Position numbers and translations under genes: made by a program | Notes under the pieces: model-generated | What the model was told of the DNA's origin: nothing | The model's database searches: none | What the model saw: only the letters and a program-made list of their open reading frames with translations | Part shown: positions 33,919-43,927 of the stretch, in pieces | How the letters are laid out: each line of letters opens with the position of its first letter | Position numbering within the stretch: position 1 is the first letter of the stretch | DNA from: Bradyrhizobium diazoefficiens | GTDB taxonomy: Bacteria > Pseudomonadota > Alphaproteobacteria > Rhizobiales > Xanthobacteraceae | Direction: 5' to 3' | Assembly: GCF_016599855.1 (NCBI RefSeq) | Contig: NZ_CP067041.1 | Coordinates: 6,324,001 to 6,388,000, forward strand | Length of the DNA stretch: 64,000 nucleotides

Positions 33919-34215
33919 ATGTTTTCATTCAGCGACCTGTTTCAATGGGACCGCTTCATCACGCCGACGATCATCAAGACGTTCTACTGGCTGGTGATCG
34001 GCGTGATCTGCCTGTTCGGCCTCTCCGGCATCTTCGCCGGGCTCACCGCGATGGCGATCAGCCCGTTTGCCGGCTTTCTGATCGTGCTGGAATCGATCGC
34101 GGGCGTCGTCGTCGGCATCGTGTTCTCGCGCATCGCCGCGGAATTGATCCTGATCGTGTTCCGCATCAACGAGCATCTCGGTGCGATACGGGATCAGGGC
34201 GGCGGCGTGCGGTGA
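33919..34215 (+). CDS. DUF4282 membrane protein
   Basis: A 98-residue inner-membrane protein with two hydrophobic segments (about residues 20-40, FYWLVIGVICLFGLSGIFAG, and 47-70, SPFAGFLIVLESIAGVVVGI) and the family-typical start MFSFSDLFQWDRFITP and end ELILIVFRINEHLGAIRD. DUF4282 proteins are widespread and uncharacterised. GGGGGAAAGAG precedes the ATG at 33919 and supports this start over an open frame upstream. Confidence 0.87.
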   Translation: MFSFSDLFQWDRFITPTIIKTFYWLVIGVICLFGLSGIFAGLTAMAISPFAGFLIVLESIAGVVVGIVFSRIAAELILIVFRINEHLGAIRDQGGGVR

Positions 34216-34218
34216 CCT

Positions 34219-34322
34219 GTCATTCCGGAGCGCGCGTAGCGCGACCCCGGAATCCATCGGGCCTCAGAGCAAGTGGATGAATGGATTCCGCGTTCGCGCC
34301 AAGAGGCGCGCCCCGGAATGAC
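34219..34322. repeat. Palindromic repeat, family C
   Basis: Opens GTCATTCCGGAGCGCGCGTA and closes GCGCGCCCCGGAATGACAG, with an internal ACCCCGGAATCCAT unit. It sits between convergent DUF4282 and ychF. Confidence 0.8.
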
Positions 34323-34331
34323 AGTTTCAGC

Positions 34332-35429
34332 TTACGTATTAAACCGGAAATGCATCACGTCGCCGTCGGCGACGACGTAGTCCTTGCCTTCGAGGCGCAG
34401 CTTGCCGGCATCGCGGGAGCCGGCTTCACCGCCGAGCGCGACGTAATCCTCATACGCAATCGTCTCGGCGCGGATGAAGCCCTTCTCGAAGTCGGTGTGG
34501 ATCACGCCGGCCGCGCCCGGCGCCTTGGTGCCGCGATGGATGGTCCAGGCGCGCGCTTCCTTCGGGCCCACCGTGAAATAGGTGATGAGCTGGAGCAGCG
34601 TGTAGCCGGCGCGGATCAGGCGATCGAGGCCAGCCTCTTCCAGGCCAAGCGTCTCCAGGAAGTCGGTACGCTCGTCACGCGAGATCGTCGCGATCTCGGA
34701 TTCGATCTTGGCGGAGATGACGACGGCGACGGCGCCCTCTTTCGCCGCCTGCTCTTCGACCGCCTTGGAGAAGGAATTGCCTGATGCGGCGGAGCCTTCC
34801 TCGACGTTGCAGACGTAGAGCACGGGCTTCGACGACAGCAGGCCGAGCATGCCGAAGGCGCGCTCCTCCTCGGCCTTGCGCTCGACGAGGCGTGCGGGCT
34901 TACCCTCGCGCAGCAGCACCAGCGTCCGGTTGACGAGATCGAGCTGCTCCTTGGCGTCCTTGTCGTTGCCCTTGGCCTTCTTGGCGAGATTGTCGACGCG
35001 CTTCTCGAGACTGTCGAGATCAGCGAGCATCAGCTCGGTCTCGATGGTCTCGATGTCGGCGAGCGGGGCGATCTTACCCTCGACATGGGTGATGTCGGAA
35101 TCTTCAAAACAGCGCACGACATGCGCGATGGCGTCGACCTCACGGATATTGGCCAGGAACTGGTTGCCGAGGCCTTCACCCTTGGAGGCGCCGCGCACGA
35201 GGCCGGCGATGTCGACGAAGGTCAGCCGGGTCGGGATGATCTGCGCCGATTTGGCGATCGCCGCAAGCTTGTCGAGCCTGGGATCGGGCACGGCGACCTC
35301 GCCGACATTCGGCTCGATGGTGCAGAACGGATAGTTCGCAGCCTGCGCGGCCGCCGTCTCGGTCAGCGCGTTGAACAAGGTCGACTTGCCGACGTTGGGC
35401 AATCCGACGATTCCGCATTTGAATCCCAC
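34332..35429 (-). CDS. ychF: Redox-regulated ATPase YchF (OBG-family)
   Basis: YchF binds ribosomes and hydrolyses ATP, acting in oxidative stress response. The 365-residue protein has G1 [10 protein letters not shown]2/G3 with [11 protein letters not shown], the altered G4 NVEE (in place of NKxD, which explains the preference for ATP), a coiled-coil domain in the middle, and the C-terminal TGS domain ([20 protein letters not shown] through GDVMHFRFN). The GTG at 35429 gives MGFKCGIVG, the family start, and has AAGGA upstream; the longer open frame is not coding. It follows pth by 5 bases, an arrangement conserved across many proteobacteria. Confidence 0.96.
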   Translation of the reverse strand: MGFKCGIVGLPNVGKSTLFNALTETAAAQAANYPFCTIEPNVGEVAVPDPRLDKLAAIAKSAQIIPTRLTFVDIAGLVRGASKGEGLGNQFLANIREVDAIAHVVRCFEDSDITHVEGKIAPLADIETIETELMLADLDSLEKRVDNLAKKAKGNDKDAKEQLDLVNRTLVLLREGKPARLVERKAEEERAFGMLGLLSSKPVLYVCNVEEGSAASGNSFSKAVEEQAAKEGAVAVVISAKIESEIATISRDERTDFLETLGLEEAGLDRLIRAGYTLLQLITYFTVGPKEARAWTIHRGTKAPGAAGVIHTDFEKGFIRAETIAYEDYVALGGEAGSRDAGKLRLEGKDYVVADGDVMHFRFNT

Positions 35430-35434
35430 GAGCG

Positions 35435-36040
35435 TTATTCCTTGCCGTTCTCGTCCTTGGTCAAAAATCCCTTCGCCTGCATCGCAAGATGCACCCTGTT
35501 GGCGAAGGTCGCGTCGCTGCCCTTGGCGATCAGTGCGGCGTGCTCGGCCACCGCGTCGCAGAGCGTCGTCACCCACTCATTGTCGGCCTTGGCGAAGTCC
35601 GACAGGACATGGCCGTGCACCATCTCCTTGACGCCGGGATGACCGATGCCGAGCCGCACGCGGCGATAGTCGTTGCCGATATGCGCGGAGATCGAGCGCA
35701 GGCCGTTATGCCCGGCAATGCCGCCGCCGATCTTCACCCGCACCTTGCCCGGCGGCAGTTCCAGCTCGTCGTGAAACACCGTGGTATCAGCAGGCGCGAT
35801 CTTGCAGAAGCTCGCCGCCTCCTGAACGCTGCGGCCGGACTCGTTCATATAGGTCGCGGGCTTGAGCAGGATCACGCGCTCGGTGCCGAGCGTGCCTTCC
35901 GAAGTCTCGCCCTGAAAACGACGGCGCCATGGTGCGAAACCATGACGCCGCGCAATCTCGTCGACGGCCATGAAGCCGATATTGTGCCGGTTACGTGCGT
36001 ATTTCGCGCCGGGATTGCCGAGCCCAACAAAGAGTCGCAT
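35435..36040 (-). CDS. pth: Peptidyl-tRNA hydrolase
   Basis: Pth frees tRNA from peptidyl-tRNAs dropped by stalled ribosomes. The 201-residue protein has the family start [20 protein letters not shown], with the catalytic His at about 20 in RNRHNIGF, Asn in TYMNESG and the [13 protein letters not shown] and [13 protein letters not shown] segments. Length is normal. It lies between rplY and ychF on one strand and is probably cotranscribed with both. Confidence 0.97.
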   Translation of the reverse strand: MRLFVGLGNPGAKYARNRHNIGFMAVDEIARRHGFAPWRRRFQGETSEGTLGTERVILLKPATYMNESGRSVQEAASFCKIAPADTTVFHDELELPPGKVRVKIGGGIAGHNGLRSISAHIGNDYRRVRLGIGHPGVKEMVHGHVLSDFAKADNEWVTTLCDAVAEHAALIAKGSDATFANRVHLAMQAKGFLTKDENGKE

Positions 36041-36098
36041 GACGCGGCGCGCCCCTCGCTCGGCGCGCGATCAGAGACCGCGCGCCAGCTTTGAGAGA

Positions 36099-36824
36099 TT
36101 ACTTCTTCTTGTCGCCGCCGGCGGGAGCCTTGGCAGCGGCCGCCGGAGCAGCACCCGCAGCCGGAGCCGCAGCACCTGCCGCCGGAGCAGCAGCACCTGC
36201 CGCCGGAGCGGCGCCACCAGCAGCAGCGGCAGCCGCCGCCTTCTGCTCTTCGGCGTAGCCCGACGGCGGCACGATGGTGACGAGGGTCGCGTCCTCACGC
36301 GCCAGCGCCTTTACGCCGGTCGGCAGCTTGACGTCGGACAAATGCAGCGAATAGCCGATTTCTAGCGAGCCGACGTCGGCCTCGATGAACTGCGGGATGT
36401 TCTCCACGCCGCATTCGAGCTCGATCGCGTGGGCGACGATGTTGACCGTGCCGCCGCGCTTCACACCCGGGGAGGTTTCCGCCTTCACGATGTGCAGGGG
36501 CACGCTGATGCGGATGGTGGCGCCTTCGCCGAGACGCATGAAGTCGACGTGGATCGGGAAGTCCTTGACCGGATCGAGGTGGTAGTCGCGCGGAATCACG
36601 CGATGCTTCTTGCCCTCGAGGTCGATGTCGACCAGCGTGGTCAGGAACCGGCCGGCGAGGATGCGCTGGCGCAGTTCACGATCTGCAATCGAGATCGTCA
36701 GCGGGGGCTGGTTGTTACCATAGATCACTCCGGGCACTCTCCCGGCGCGACGCTCAGCCCGGGCGGCCCCCTTGCCGCTCTTCGGACGTGCGGTCGCCTT
36801 CAATTCCTTGACGGTCGTCGCCAT
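36099..36824 (-). CDS. rplY: 50S ribosomal protein L25/general stress protein Ctc
   Basis: L25 binds 5S rRNA in the large subunit. The 241-residue protein is of the long (Ctc) type: an N-terminal L25 domain (KELKATARPKSGKGAARAER, GVIYGNNQPP), a TL5-like C-terminal domain (IELECGVENIPQFIEADVGS), and then an unusual Ala/Pro/Gly tail of about 45 residues built from repeats of the unit AAAPAAG. The tail is coded by 21-bp tandem repeats (36142-36222). It heads the rplY-pth-ychF group; a hairpin is in its leader. Confidence 0.95.
   Translation of the reverse strand: MATTVKELKATARPKSGKGAARAERRAGRVPGVIYGNNQPPLTISIADRELRQRILAGRFLTTLVDIDLEGKKHRVIPRDYHLDPVKDFPIHVDFMRLGEGATIRISVPLHIVKAETSPGVKRGGTVNIVAHAIELECGVENIPQFIEADVGSLEIGYSLHLSDVKLPTGVKALAREDATLVTIVPPSGYAEEQKAAAAAAAGGAAPAAGAAAPAAGAAAPAAGAAPAAAAKAPAGGDKKK
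36142..36222 (-). repeat. In-gene tandem repeat coding the Ala/Pro tail of L25
   Basis: About four units of GCCGGAGC(C/A)GCAGCACCTGCC (21 bp, one unit shortened to 18). Each encodes AAAPAAG-like residues. Copy number of such repeats can vary between strains. Confidence 0.85.
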
Positions 36825-36854
36825 AGTCTAAGTCCTTGTTTTTGCAAAAGTTAA

Positions 36855-36873
36855 TGGGCCGCAGCGCGGCCCA
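36855..36873 (-). promoter_or_regulatory. Hairpin upstream of rplY
   Basis: Perfect 8-bp stem TGGGCCGC/GCGGCCCA with a 3-nt loop, about 30 bases before the rplY start and 140 after ubiK on the same strand. Only a weak T-run follows, so it could be either the end of the ubiK transcript or a leader element for rplY. Confidence 0.5.
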
Positions 36874-37012
36874 TGGCATCATTCGCAGCAAGCCTCCAGG
36901 GGTGCGGGGGCCGCGAACGTGGCCGGCTTTTACCCGGAAGACGCGGAAATGACAAGGAGATTGGGCTGCTGCCCCGGGTTCCTACTCTCCGCTGGAGGGT
37001 AAGAAGGAGCGC

Positions 37013-37264
37013 TTACCCGCCGAGCTTGGCCTCAAGCGCCGCGATGCGCGCCTTCAGGGCCTCGTTCTCCTCGCGCGCCAGGCGGGCCATGTCCTTAACC
37101 GCCTCGAACTCCTCGCGCTTGACTAGGTCCATGTCGCGCAGGAATTTTTCGGCCTGGGTGCGCAGCACCGTGTCGAACTCGCGCTTGACGCCCTGGGCCG
37201 CGCCGGCGGCATCGTTCATCATACGGCCGATCTCGTCGAAAAACCGGTTGGTGGTCTGGGTCAT
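37013..37264 (-). CDS. ubiK: Accessory factor UbiK family (BMFP) protein
   Basis: An 83-residue coiled-coil protein: MTQTTNRFFDEIGRMMNDAA, then EFDTVLRTQAEKFLRDMDLV, KREEFEAVKDMARLAREEN and a leucine-zipper end (ALKARIAALEAKL). This layout is the UbiK/YqiC family, which assists aerobic ubiquinone synthesis and binds membrane lipids. The family length is normal. No other ubi genes adjoin. Confidence 0.85.
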   Translation of the reverse strand: MTQTTNRFFDEIGRMMNDAAGAAQGVKREFDTVLRTQAEKFLRDMDLVKREEFEAVKDMARLAREENEALKARIAALEAKLGG

Positions 37265-37460
37265 GTCGGTCTCCTGATCGGTCTCTTGTTTGGTCTCTTG
37301 GCGACCCCGATAAACTTTGCGCGAACGCGCGGAAAGACAATGGCAATCCGCGGAGGCGGGTTCAAGGGCCGCGCAGCGCTATCCTTGTCATGCCCCGGTT
37401 TCCTTGCAATCGTATTCAACGTCCCTGCATAACAAGAATCACAAGCGCGGAACGCAAGAC

Positions 37461-38192
37461 ATGATCGAGCAGCAGATTGCAATTCCCACCAAGGACGGCC
37501 ACACCGCGACCTTCATCGTCCATCCCGAGCGCGGCGGACCGTTCCCGGTCATCCTGTTCTACATGGACGCGCCGGCGATCCGCGAAGAGCTGCGCGACAT
37601 GGCGCGCCGGCTCGCGACCTCCGGCTACTACGTGATGCTGCCGAATCTCTATTACCGCTCCGGCGTGATGGAGCTCGGCGCATTGCCCACTGACCCGAAC
37701 GCGCCAGAGCGCAAACGCATGTTCGCGCTGATGGGTTCGCTCACGATTCCCATGATCATGGAAGACACGCGCGCGCTGCTCGCCTATGCCGAGGGCCAGG
37801 CGGCGGCGAACAGCAAAATCGTCGGCACCGTCGGCTATTGCATGAGCGGCCGCTACGCCATCAATGCCGCCACGCATTTCCCTGAAAGCGTCAAGGCCGC
37901 CGCCTCGATCTATGGTGTGCAGCTCGCGACGGAGCAGGGCGACAGCCCGCATCTCGCGGCAGGCAAGACCAAGGCCGAGCTCTATTTCGCCTGCGCCGAG
38001 ACCGATGTCTACGCGCCGCCGGAGATTGTCGAGAAGGTCAAAGAGGGCATGCGCGGCGCCAATGCCGAGGTCGAGATCTATCCCGGCACGCATCACGGCT
38101 TCGCCTTCCCGAAGCGTCCGGTCTACGACCGCGACGCGGCCGAGCGGCATTGGGAGCGGCTGCTGGCGCTCTATCGCCGCAACCTCGTGTAA
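37461..38192 (+). CDS. Dienelactone hydrolase family protein
   Basis: The 243-residue alpha/beta-hydrolase has the dienelactone-hydrolase features: a nucleophilic cysteine in GYCMSGRYA, the acid in CAETDVYAPPE and the histidine in GTHHGFAFPKR. It probably opens a lactone or hydrolyses an ester of unknown nature. ATG at 37461 follows a run of GC-rich DNA; the frame is open upstream but codon character changes there. It is divergent from ubiK and followed by a large repeat before lgt. Confidence 0.9.
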   Translation: MIEQQIAIPTKDGHTATFIVHPERGGPFPVILFYMDAPAIREELRDMARRLATSGYYVMLPNLYYRSGVMELGALPTDPNAPERKRMFALMGSLTIPMIMEDTRALLAYAEGQAAANSKIVGTVGYCMSGRYAINAATHFPESVKAAASIYGVQLATEQGDSPHLAAGKTKAELYFACAETDVYAPPEIVEKVKEGMRGANAEVEIYPGTHHGFAFPKRPVYDRDAAERHWERLLALYRRNLV

Positions 38193-38226
38193 GCGGTATG
38201 GATTGGCCCATCCGCGAACTCGGTCC

Positions 38227-38357
38227 ACCTCCCCCGCTTGCGGGGGAGGTCGCATCGCATCGACAGATGCGAGGCGGGAGAGGGCTCTCTCCTCTCGGGG
38301 AGCCTTCGTCGCAGAAACACCCTCTCCCCAACCCTCCCCCGCAAGCGGGGGAGGGAG
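38227..38357. repeat. Composite palindromic repeat, family B
   Basis: Units ACCTCCCCCGCTTGCGGGGG, then GCATCGCATCGACAGATGCG, and at the far end AACCCTCCCCCGCAAGCGGG. Each contains a CCCGC-TTG-CGGG hairpin, and the arrangement is a nested inverted repeat about 130 bases long. It lies between the dienelactone hydrolase and lgt genes. Confidence 0.75.
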
Positions 38358-38410
38358 CGCAGCTCCGTCGGAGCCGCAGCTTGCCCTTCACTCTCTAGAA
38401 TCAAGGCGCG

Positions 38411-39256
38411 ATGCAGCTCCTCCTGATCGACTTCCCGTCCTTCAACCCGATCGCGGTGGCGATCGGGCCGTTTGCGATCCGCTGGTACGCGCTGGCCTAT
38501 ATCGGTGGTATCGTCATCGGCTGGCTCTATGCGCGTTCGCTCCTGAAGAACGAGCGCCTGTGGGGCGGCCCCGCGCCGATGTCGCTGGTGCAGATCGACG
38601 ACTTCATCCTCTGGGCCACCCTCGGCATCATTCTGGGCGGCCGCACCGGCTACGTGCTGTTCTACAATCTGCCCTTCTTCATCAATAACCCCGCCGCGAT
38701 CTTCAAATTGTGGGAGGGCGGCATGTCGTTCCACGGCGGCTTCCTCGGCTGCGTGGTCGCTGTGATGTGGTTTGCCCATCGCAACCGCATTTCGATTCTG
38801 TCGCTCGGCGACATCACCACCGCGGTCGCCCCGATCGGGCTGCTGCTCGGGCGAATCGCCAATTTCATCAACGGCGAATTGTGGGGCCGCGCCACCGATG
38901 CGAGCCTGCCCTGGGCCATGATCTTTCCCCACGATCCGACCCACCTGCCCCGCCATCCCAGTCAGCTCTATGAAGCCGGCATGGAGGGCATCCTGCTGTT
39001 CAGCGTGCTCGCGATCATGATCCGCTGCGGCGCCCTGAAGCGTCCTGGCATGATCCTCGGCAGCTTCATCCTGATCTATGGCCTGACCCGCATCGCCGGC
39101 GAGCATTTCCGCGAACCGGACGTCCAGCTCGGCTTCCTCTGGGGCGGATTGACCATGGGCATGCTGCTGTCGATCCCGATGCTTATCGTCGGCGGCATAC
39201 TTATTGTATGGGCTGTCAGACGCGGTGCGCCGAAGCCCGCCCAGGCCATTCGTTAA
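38411..39256 (+). CDS. lgt: Prolipoprotein diacylglyceryl transferase
   Basis: Lgt is the inner-membrane enzyme that adds diacylglycerol to the lipobox cysteine of prolipoproteins. The 281-residue protein has about seven membrane helices, HGGFLG and the family signature [14 protein letters not shown]; the later [12 protein letters not shown] and [14 protein letters not shown] are also typical. It begins a compact plus-strand run (lgt, methyltransferase, pgeF) that is conserved in alphaproteobacteria. The methyltransferase starts 18 bases after its stop. Confidence 0.97.
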   Translation: MQLLLIDFPSFNPIAVAIGPFAIRWYALAYIGGIVIGWLYARSLLKNERLWGGPAPMSLVQIDDFILWATLGIILGGRTGYVLFYNLPFFINNPAAIFKLWEGGMSFHGGFLGCVVAVMWFAHRNRISILSLGDITTAVAPIGLLLGRIANFINGELWGRATDASLPWAMIFPHDPTHLPRHPSQLYEAGMEGILLFSVLAIMIRCGALKRPGMILGSFILIYGLTRIAGEHFREPDVQLGFLWGGLTMGMLLSIPMLIVGGILIVWAVRRGAPKPAQAIR

Positions 39257-39274
39257 TCCATTTCGAGAAGACAC

Positions 39275-40390
39275 GTGACCGAACAGCCACTGCTCAATGA
39301 GATCAAGACGCTGATCAAATCCTCAGGCCCCATGCCGGTCTGGCGATACATGGAATCGTGCCTGATGCATCCGCGCTACGGCTATTACGTCTCGCGCGAT
39401 CCCTTGGGACGAGAAGGCGACTTCACCACCTCGCCCGAAGTCAGCCAGATGTTCGGCGAGCTGCTCGGGCTGTGGAGCGCCTCGGTGTGGAGGCAGATGG
39501 GCTCGCCACAATTCCTGAGGCTGATCGAGCTCGGTCCCGGCCGCGGCACCATGATGGCGGACGCGCTGCGCGCGCTTCGCGTGCTGCCGCCGCTGTACCA
39601 GGGGCTTCATGTTCACATGGTCGAGGTCAATCCCGTCCTGCGCGAGCGGCAGAGTGCGACCCTATCGAACGTGCGCAACATCGCCTGGCACGACAGCATC
39701 GACGAGGTCCCGGAGGGACCGAGCATCATCCTCGCCAACGAATATTTCGACGTGCTGCCGATCCACCAGATGGTGAAGCGCGAGGACGGCTGGCACGAGC
39801 GCACGATCGAGATCGATCCCAACGGCAAGCTCCAGTTCGGCGCGGCCTCCGAGCCGACGCCACGTTTCGAGGTGCTGCTGCCGCCCCTGGTGCGCGCCGC
39901 GCCGGTCGGTGCAGTATTCGAATGGCGACCCGATACGGAGATCATGAAGCTCGCCACGCGCGTGCGCGACCAGGACGGCGCGGCGCTGATCATCGATTAC
40001 GGCCATCTGCGCAGCGATGCCGGCGATACTTTTCAGGCCATCGCACGCCACAGCTTCACCGATCCGCTGAAGGCGCCGGGCCAGGCCGACGTCACCGCCC
40101 ATGTCGATTTCCAGGCGCTCGCGCGCGCAGCCGAAGATGTCGGCGCCCGCGTGCACGGACCGGTAACGCAAGGCGACTTCCTCAAGCGCGTCGGCATCGA
40201 CACCCGCGCGGCTGCGCTGATGCAGAAGGCGACGCCGGAGGTGGCCACCGACATTTCCGTGGCGCTGAAGCGGCTGACCGACACCGGGCGCGGCGGCATG
40301 GGCGCGATGTTCAAGGTGCTCGGCATCTCCGAGCCGCGGCTGACGGGCCTTGCGGGCCTCAGCGATCTCGAACAGGCCGGAGGCAAATGA
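39275..40390 (+). CDS. SAM-dependent methyltransferase, NDUFAF7/MidA family
   Basis: The 371-residue protein belongs to the MidA/NDUFAF7 (DUF185) family: PMPVWRYMESCLMHPRYGYY near the start, EGDFTTSPEVSQMFGELLG, the SAM-binding LIELGPGRGTMMAD, ILANEYFDVLPIHQ, and IDYGH. The mitochondrial relative methylates an arginine of complex I subunit NDUFS2. The GTG at 39275 is the start, with GAGAAG a few bases upstream. Its TGA overlaps the ATG of pgeF, so translation is coupled. Confidence 0.93.
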   Translation: MTEQPLLNEIKTLIKSSGPMPVWRYMESCLMHPRYGYYVSRDPLGREGDFTTSPEVSQMFGELLGLWSASVWRQMGSPQFLRLIELGPGRGTMMADALRALRVLPPLYQGLHVHMVEVNPVLRERQSATLSNVRNIAWHDSIDEVPEGPSIILANEYFDVLPIHQMVKREDGWHERTIEIDPNGKLQFGAASEPTPRFEVLLPPLVRAAPVGAVFEWRPDTEIMKLATRVRDQDGAALIIDYGHLRSDAGDTFQAIARHSFTDPLKAPGQADVTAHVDFQALARAAEDVGARVHGPVTQGDFLKRVGIDTRAAALMQKATPEVATDISVALKRLTDTGRGGMGAMFKVLGISEPRLTGLAGLSDLEQAGGK

Positions 40391-41157
40391 TGACTCTCAC
40401 GTCGTCGTTGCTGTCGGCCGTGCCGGGCCTGCACCATGCCTTCTTCACGCGTGAGGGCGGTGTCTCCAGCGGCATTTACTCCGCGCTGAACGGCGGGCTC
40501 GGTTCCAACGATGATCAGGCCCTCGTCGCGGAGAACCGCCGCCGCATGGCCGAGCATGTCGGCGTTGCGCCGGAGCGCTTCCTCAGCCTGCATCAGATCC
40601 ACTCACCCGACGTCCGCGTCGCCGATGCACCCTGGCCAAGCGGCCCGCGGCCGAAGGGCGATGCGCTGGTGACCAAAATGCCGGGCATCGCGCTCGGCGT
40701 CTCCACCGCCGATTGCGGTCCGGTGCTGTTCGTCGACCCGCATGCGCGGGTCATTGGCGGCGCCCATGCCGGCTGGAAGGGTGCGCTGACGGGCGTGCTG
40801 GAGTCCACGATTGCGGCGATGGAGAAACTCGGCGCGGCACGTAGCGGCATCATCGCTGCGATCGGGCCGCTGATCCGGCAGGATAGCTACGAGGTCGGCA
40901 ACGAGTTCGTGGCGCGCTTCATCGAAGCGGATGCGGACAACGCCATGTTCTTCATCCCGTCGGTCCGCGAGGGACACGCGATGTTCGACCTCGCCGGCTT
41001 CATCCGCAAGCGGCTGGAAGCCGCCGGCATCTTGATGATCGACGATCTCGGCCTGGACACTTATGCGGACGAACGCTTTTTCAGCTATCGCCGCTCGGTG
41101 CATCGCAAGGAGCCGGATTACGGCCGGCACATTCACGCGATCGCGCTCGAAGCGTGA
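40387..41157 (+). CDS. pgeF: Purine nucleoside phosphorylase/laccase-domain protein (YfiH family)
   Basis: A 256-residue protein of the YfiH/PgeF (polyphenol oxidase) fold: AFFTREGGVSSGIYSALNGG, LHQIHSPDV, VSTADCGPVLF with the catalytic cysteine, GGAHAGWKGAL with the metal-binding histidine, and the C-terminal FFSYRRSVHRKEPDYGRHIH. Members act as zinc-dependent purine phosphorylases or adenosine deaminases, and help peptidoglycan fidelity in E. coli. The ATG at 40387 overlaps the upstream stop as ATGA; another ATG follows at once at 40390. An open frame in another phase runs upstream but is not coding. Confidence 0.92.
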   Translation: MMTLTSSLLSAVPGLHHAFFTREGGVSSGIYSALNGGLGSNDDQALVAENRRRMAEHVGVAPERFLSLHQIHSPDVRVADAPWPSGPRPKGDALVTKMPGIALGVSTADCGPVLFVDPHARVIGGAHAGWKGALTGVLESTIAAMEKLGAARSGIIAAIGPLIRQDSYEVGNEFVARFIEADADNAMFFIPSVREGHAMFDLAGFIRKRLEAAGILMIDDLGLDTYADERFFSYRRSVHRKEPDYGRHIHAIALEA

Positions 41158-41176
41158 ACACACAGGCAACGTCGTG

Positions 41177-41254
41177 TCATTCCGGGGCTCGCGAAACGAG
41201 AACCCGGAATCTAGAGATTCCGGGTTCGATGCTTGCGCATCGCCCCGGAATGAC
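41177..41254. repeat. Palindromic repeat, family C
   Basis: Opens TCATTCCGGGGCTCGCGAAA and closes TCGCCCCGGAATGACGG, with an ATCTAGAGAT inner palindrome flanked by ATTCCGGGTT. It lies between pgeF and the lipoprotein gene. Confidence 0.8.
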
Positions 41255-41313
41255 GGTGGTCTACGTCAGCCCGCCCTAGACCTTAATCGATTTTAACGAT
41301 ATCGCTGCCCTCA

Positions 41314-41940
41314 ATGAGGGAAGCGTCATCTTTTCTGCGCCGCGCGGGCTCCCGCGTGCTGGCGCTCATGCTGCTGACGGCAGCGGCCGCGCTTGGCGGC
41401 TGCGCCGGCGGCAATGTACCCGCCAATTCCTACGCGATGGCGCCGAGCGCCGGCTCCGCAGCAACGGTTGCCTTCGAGTCGATCGACGGCCCGCCACCCC
41501 AGGTGTTCGACCGCATGGTCGGCGTGCTCGACAGCGAATCCAAGCTGCGCAGCCTCTCCATCGTCTCGCGCGAGGGAACGGCGGCCTATCGCGTACGCAG
41601 CTACCTCTCCGCCCAAGTGGTGCGCGGCAAGACCGTGATCGCCTGGGTCTGGGATGTCTACGACGCCAACCAGCAGCGGGCGCTGCGCCTCTCCGGCGAG
41701 GAACCGACCGCTGCCAAGGGCGGTCGCGATGCGCCGCGTGATCCCTGGCAGGCTGCCGACGACCTCGTGTTGCGCAAGATCGCCCAGGCCGGATTCAGCG
41801 GACTTTCCAATATGATCAACGGAACGCCGGACGCGCCGGGCACCATTCTCGGCCTGCGTGGACCGGCCGTGGCAAGCGCGACGCCGGAGGCTCCGGCGGC
41901 TGAGATGCCGGCCATGGCGCTCGGCTATGCGCAGCGATAA
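41314..41940 (+). CDS. Putative lipoprotein
   Basis: The 208-residue protein has a lipoprotein signal peptide: basic MREASSFLRRAGSR, hydrophobic LALMLLTAAAA, and lipobox LGGC with the lipidated Cys at residue 30. The mature part has PPQVFDRMVGVLDSESKLRS, AAYRVRSYLSAQVVRGKTVI and a low-complexity C-terminus. No known domain is recognised. It probably sits in the outer or inner membrane facing the periplasm. It precedes prs by about 190 bases and seems to be transcribed alone. Confidence 0.82.
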   Translation: MREASSFLRRAGSRVLALMLLTAAAALGGCAGGNVPANSYAMAPSAGSAATVAFESIDGPPPQVFDRMVGVLDSESKLRSLSIVSREGTAAYRVRSYLSAQVVRGKTVIAWVWDVYDANQQRALRLSGEEPTAAKGGRDAPRDPWQAADDLVLRKIAQAGFSGLSNMINGTPDAPGTILGLRGPAVASATPEAPAAEMPAMALGYAQR

Positions 41941-42134
41941 CCACCGCTAAACCACGGGCCCAGTTTGCGGCCAAGCCGTTGGCCCGACTCAGGATTTTCG
42001 AAGGGAAAACGTAGCATCCCGGGTTGCCAGCGCAGCCCCCGGCCTGATATTTGCTCGCTCGTCGTAACCGTGCTCCCAGTGGGTATTCTCTGATGTTGAA
42101 CGTCGTATCCAGCAAAGCGCGGGAGGAAGCGTCC

Positions 42135-43088
<954 letters not shown>

Positions 43089-43099
43089 TCCTTCTTTGC

Positions 43100-43232
43100 C
43101 TCGCCCCGCTTGCGGGGAGAGGCCGGAATGCGAAGCATTCCGGGTGAGGGGGAGTCTCCGCAAGGGCAACTTCCACGGTCCCCGCGGTGACGCCCCCTCA
43201 CCCCACCCTCTCCCCGCAAGCGGGGCGAGGGA
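43100..43232. repeat. Composite palindromic repeat, family B
   Basis: Opens TCGCCCCGCTTGCGGGGAGA, holds a GGAATGCGAAGCATTCCGG hairpin, and closes with CTCTCCCCGCAAGCGGGGCG. It resembles the unit at 22918-22980 in layout. It fills the gap between convergent prs and ribH. Confidence 0.8.
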
Positions 43233-43273
43233 GCGCGGGGTCTTCGCGCCCCTCACTTCGTCAACGGCCTAGC

Positions 43274-43849
43274 TTACCCCACAATCCCCGCCGCGACCTG
43301 GCCGCGCAGGCGTTCGAGCCCGTGCAGCGTCTCCGCGCAGGCTGCCGCAACCTCGACGCCCTTGATCGCAAAGTGCCTGCGGAAGAAATCGTAATGCACT
43401 TCGGTCTCGTGGAATTGCTGCGGCGTCAGCACCGCGGAGAACACCGGCACCTCGGTGCGCAGCTGCACGTCCATCAGCGCCTTGATCACGGTGTCGGCGA
43501 CGAATTCGTGGCGATAGATACCACCGTCAACGACGAGGCCGGCCGCGACGATGGCGGTGTAGCGCCGCGTCTTGGCGAGGACCTGCGCGTGCAGCGGGAT
43601 CTCGAACGAGCCCGGCACCTCAAATACGTCGACATGGGTGAGGTGGCGCGCCTCGGCCTCTTTCATGAAGGCGATGCGGGCCTCCTCGACCACGTCGCGG
43701 TGCCAGCAGGCCTGCACGAAGGCCACCCGCTGCGACTTCGCAAAGCGCGGATGCTCCGTCACCGGACCTTGCGGAACCGACGGGGGCTGGATTTGGGAGG
43801 TTTCGGCGCTTGAAGTTTGGACTTGGGGATCTTGCAACATCTGATTCAT
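43274..43849 (-). CDS. ribH: 6,7-dimethyl-8-ribityllumazine synthase (RibH2-like)
   Basis: RibH condenses the ribityl-aminopyrimidine with 3,4-dihydroxybutanone phosphate to form lumazine, the riboflavin precursor. The 191-residue protein has an N-terminal polar extension (about residues 1-35), then RVAFVQACWHRDVVEEARIA, HVDVFEVPGSFEIPLHAQVL, AAGLVVDGGIYRHEFVA with the catalytic histidine region, and VPVFSAVLTPQQFHE. The GIYRHEF spelling and single-gene context fit the type II (decameric, RibH2) enzyme of Rhizobiales. The ATG at 43849 is preferred over an upstream frame. An FMN riboswitch precedes it, so it is repressed when flavin is abundant. Confidence 0.94.
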   Translation of the reverse strand: MNQMLQDPQVQTSSAETSQIQPPSVPQGPVTEHPRFAKSQRVAFVQACWHRDVVEEARIAFMKEAEARHLTHVDVFEVPGSFEIPLHAQVLAKTRRYTAIVAAGLVVDGGIYRHEFVADTVIKALMDVQLRTEVPVFSAVLTPQQFHETEVHYDFFRRHFAIKGVEVAAACAETLHGLERLRGQVAAGIVG

Positions 43850-43927
43850 GGCTTTCCTCTTGAGGACCAGAATCAGGGCACACGGAACGACAAACAGCCG
43901 CACCGTGCGATGCGTCTGTCACCGACC

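Noticed and set aside
39358..40386. N-terminal extension of pgeF by about 340 codons inside the methyltransferase gene
   Set aside because: The frame is open but arginine-rich, and overlaps a conserved gene in another phase. The family start is at 40387.
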